Source: a virus
Strand: one strand, 5' to 3'
IMG/VR virus record: IMGVR_UViG_3300044718_000105
Span: 1 to 32,976 of that record
DNA: 32,976 nucleotides
Made by a program: the position numbers and the translations under genes. Shown here in pieces: positions 31,158 through 32,976 of the stretch. Position 1 is the stretch's first letter. Each line of letters opens with the position of its first letter. The notes below the pieces were generated by a model. It was given only the letters and a program-made list of their open reading frames with translations. It made no database searches and was not told the DNA's origin.

Positions 31158-32785
31158 TGCTGCACCTTCTTGACGTCCACGTCCGGCGCCAGAATGTAAG
31201 AGCTGTTGTCGCCGCGCCAGAAAAAGCCGTCTTGTGTGAATTGCTTCAGCGGTTCGGAGATGCGGACGTTGGGAGTCTTGGGCTCGAGGCCGCGGCGCAC
31301 CAGTTCGTTCTTGATTTCGGTGAACGTTCTGGGTTTATCGAACCAATGCTCAGACATGAGGCGCGCGATCTTACCCTTGGTACCGGAGTCATCGAGATTA
31401 AGAACGCGTGGCGAGATCTTGATCTCGATGGCAGGCTTGACCGCGGCTAGGCGAATTAGCGTAGGATCGCGACGGATTTGCTCGACCACCTTTGCTACCA
31501 GGCTCGCTTCGTCTGCCGGCAGCGGAGAGCGAGGAGATCCATTGGCTGAAAAGTCTTTTGGCGTGTGACCAATAATTCCATTGTTCAGAAAATCCAAAAG
31601 TTTACTGACACCGGAATCGTCGATCTCAGGAACAACTTGCTTTAACTCTGTTGCCGTGTAGGTCCGCGGCATTTCCTCTGCCTCCCTTTCTGGGAGGCCT
31701 GGCTCATCTACCAGGCCTCCCGCGGGCAGCTCGGGGCCCGCCGGCCCGGCCGGAGGTTGCGGTGGATCCGCCTTCTCCGGCTCTCGCGTTGGGTTATGCG
31801 AATCTCTTGAAACCGAATGAATCTTCTTGGGATCGAGCGCAATCGCGCGGGCGCCTTCATCGTCCATCCAGGCGGGTTGCACATATGCCCGCTGCAGGTA
31901 CTGGCCATGGCAAACATAGAACTGCCCCAGCTCGAGCTGGGCGACCTGCGCGGCCTTCGGACGCTTTACCCCTTCGGGCATGTTGCTGATCGCGCGCTTC
32001 AGTTCGTTAGCTTCGCGCTGGACTCCGATCATCCAAACGGCCGCTGCTCGCAATAACATCTTCTCGACGCCGGCTAGGTCCTGGGCATCCATCCAAATGT
32101 AGTTTTTGAGCCCGGCGCCCTCCCGGGCCAACTTCTCCACAATCAGCTTCGCCGGAGTCTTTCGGCCTTGCGGCACGAACTTCCATGCTTCCGGGATGAC
32201 CGTGATCACATCCGACTCGTGCCGGTATATCCACTCGAGCGTCGAGCTGATCACCAGCATCTGCAGTTCTTCCGGATACTTCAGAAGGTCCATCACGTTA
32301 AGCCCGGGCTGCAGGTCCAGCTTTCCAATCTTGGGAAGGGAAGCGATAAGAGGGACAACGGTTTCAAAGTAGGCGCTCAGCAACATGTACATGTCTTCGC
32401 TGAATGCGTTCTTTGACTTCTTCATCAGATCGTGCGCACGGCTCTGTATATCGGCGAGCGTCTTTGCGCCCTCGCAGGACCGCATCAGCCAGGGCCGTTT
32501 GAAGCTCATGCGCTCCCGCATGATGGATTCAAGAATCGACTCGACGAATTGCCAGTCAGTGCGCTCTTTGAAGAAGGGAAGAATGCGGCGTCCAGATTGG
32601 AAACTGGCCTCGCCGCGTTTAGTAATGAAGGCTACGGATTTCAGTCCGGACCGGGATATCAGCGCCTCGAGAGCAGTTGTTTTGCCGCTCTCCTGGGTCT
32701 GTCCGGTAATGGCCATGTGGCGGACAGGGATGCTGACCGGCTCTCCGGAGCCAACCTCATAGCCGAGATGTACCTTTCCTTTCAC
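31154..32785 (-). CDS. HerA/FtsK-like ATPase with C-terminal winged-helix region
   Basis: 543 residues, GTG start at 32785 in a GTGA overlap with the LuxR-like gene. Walker A GQTQESGKT is at 28-36 (context HMAITGQTQESGKTTALEAL). The Walker B position reads VITVIPEAWKF (194-203), with PEAW where DEA-type is usual; it is part of a segment I recognise from HerA-like phage and plasmid ATPases (EAWKFVPQGRKTPAKLIVEK, then NYIWMDAQDLAGVEK). A Pro/Gln-rich linker (about 335-370) separates it from a C-terminal region with helix-turn-helix character (ARLMSEHWFDKPRTFTEIKNEL). It probably pumps or remodels DNA. The phage role is unknown. Confidence 0.75.
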   Translation of the reverse strand: MKGKVHLGYEVGSGEPVSIPVRHMAITGQTQESGKTTALEALISRSGLKSVAFITKRGEASFQSGRRILPFFKERTDWQFVESILESIMRERMSFKRPWLMRSCEGAKTLADIQSRAHDLMKKSKNAFSEDMYMLLSAYFETVVPLIASLPKIGKLDLQPGLNVMDLLKYPEELQMLVISSTLEWIYRHESDVITVIPEAWKFVPQGRKTPAKLIVEKLAREGAGLKNYIWMDAQDLAGVEKMLLRAAAVWMIGVQREANELKRAISNMPEGVKRPKAAQVAQLELGQFYVCHGQYLQRAYVQPAWMDDEGARAIALDPKKIHSVSRDSHNPTREPEKADPPQPPAGPAGPELPAGGLVDEPGLPEREAEEMPRTYTATELKQVVPEIDDSGVSKLLDFLNNGIIGHTPKDFSANGSPRSPLPADEASLVAKVVEQIRRDPTLIRLAAVKPAIEIKISPRVLNLDDSGTKGKIARLMSEHWFDKPRTFTEIKNELVRRGLEPKTPNVRISEPLKQFTQDGFFWRGDNSSYILAPDVDVKKVQQ

Positions 32786-32976
32786 TTAATGATCCCCTTA
32801 CGCAATGCTGTCGCCACAGCGTGCGTCATATCGTCAGCACCGAGTTTGTCGAAAATTCCGCGGGTACGATTTCGGATAGTTCCCGGAGTCGTACCCGTTC
32901 GATCTGCAATTGAAATGTAGTTCTCGCCATCAGCCCGCAACTGCAGGATCAGAACTTCTCTTTCTGTCAGGTTCAT
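32782..32976 (-). CDS. LuxR/GerE-type helix-turn-helix protein (possibly partial)
   Basis: 64 residues, almost exactly one LuxR_C_like domain: LTEREVLILQLRADGENYISIADRTGTTPGTIRNRTRGIFDKLGADDMTHAVATALRKGII. There is no receiver or ligand domain. The ATG is the last three bases of the window, so the gene may extend beyond it, but the fit to a solo domain suggests it is complete. Regulator of early genes, inferred. It is coupled to the ATPase gene by a GTGA overlap. Confidence 0.8.
   Translation of the reverse strand: MNLTEREVLILQLRADGENYISIADRTGTTPGTIRNRTRGIFDKLGADDMTHAVATALRKGIIK

Overview
The window is most of the genome of a tailed phage or prophage with a siphovirus-like, HK97-type plan. 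Nearly all genes lie on the minus strand, so the biological order runs from base 32976 down to base 1. The order HNH nuclease, small and large terminase, portal, ClpP-like prohead protease, HK97-fold capsid, connector and adaptor proteins, tail completion proteins, tail tube, frameshifted tail chaperones, tape measure, distal tail proteins, tail tip and lysis genes is the classic one. No integrase, CI-like repressor or attachment site is visible, so I cannot say whether the element is integrated. The host is probably an acidobacterium (Acidobacteriota, Terriglobia-like). The secreted concanavalin-like protein at the left end, the style of the fibre repeats and the UpxY-like NusG paralogue look like families common there. 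This is recognition from memory, not a database result.

Region by region. 32976-27846 is a tightly packed early operon: a solo LuxR-type helix-turn-helix protein, a HerA/FtsK-like ATPase, a 34-residue membrane peptide, two proteins sharing one Cys-rich zinc-ribbon motif, several small unknowns, and a winged-helix replication-like protein that seems to begin at an AUA codon. Many junctions are 4-base stop/start overlaps. 27845-27248 is about 600 bp without genes, with palindromes and TCCACA motifs, and could be an origin or control region. 27247-24580 holds a rightward OB-fold-like gene, a ribbon-helix-helix protein, a NusG/RfaH-family paralogue behind a long structured leader, several very small genes, a 33-bp tandem repeat and the HNH nuclease. 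24414-24204 looks like the late control region: a leftward promoter with a 17-bp palindrome inside it, followed by an intrinsic terminator before the terminase genes. 24103-13097 is head and tail morphogenesis, and 13095-11149 is the tape measure.

11148-7593 is a cargo island that separates the tape measure gene from the distal tail genes. It carries two rightward genes for exported proteins, an autoregulated-looking ribbon-helix-helix gene, and a large fibre-like protein with a lipoprotein signal peptide. 7567-3123 encodes distal tail and tail tip proteins, the last ending in a Hint (intein-like) domain. 3123-181 is lysis and surface functions: a GH19 endolysin, three small membrane proteins and the secreted lectin-like protein, closed by a strong bidirectional terminator at 98-136.

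The most interesting hypothesis is that the phage-encoded NusG paralogue replaces a lambda-Q-type antiterminator and lets RNA polymerase pass the terminator at 24204-24248 to express the whole late operon. Other points worth a look are the Hint domain on the tail tip, the possible AUA start, the Cys-rich tail of the prohead protease, the exported cargo island, and several coupled genes of 34-48 codons.
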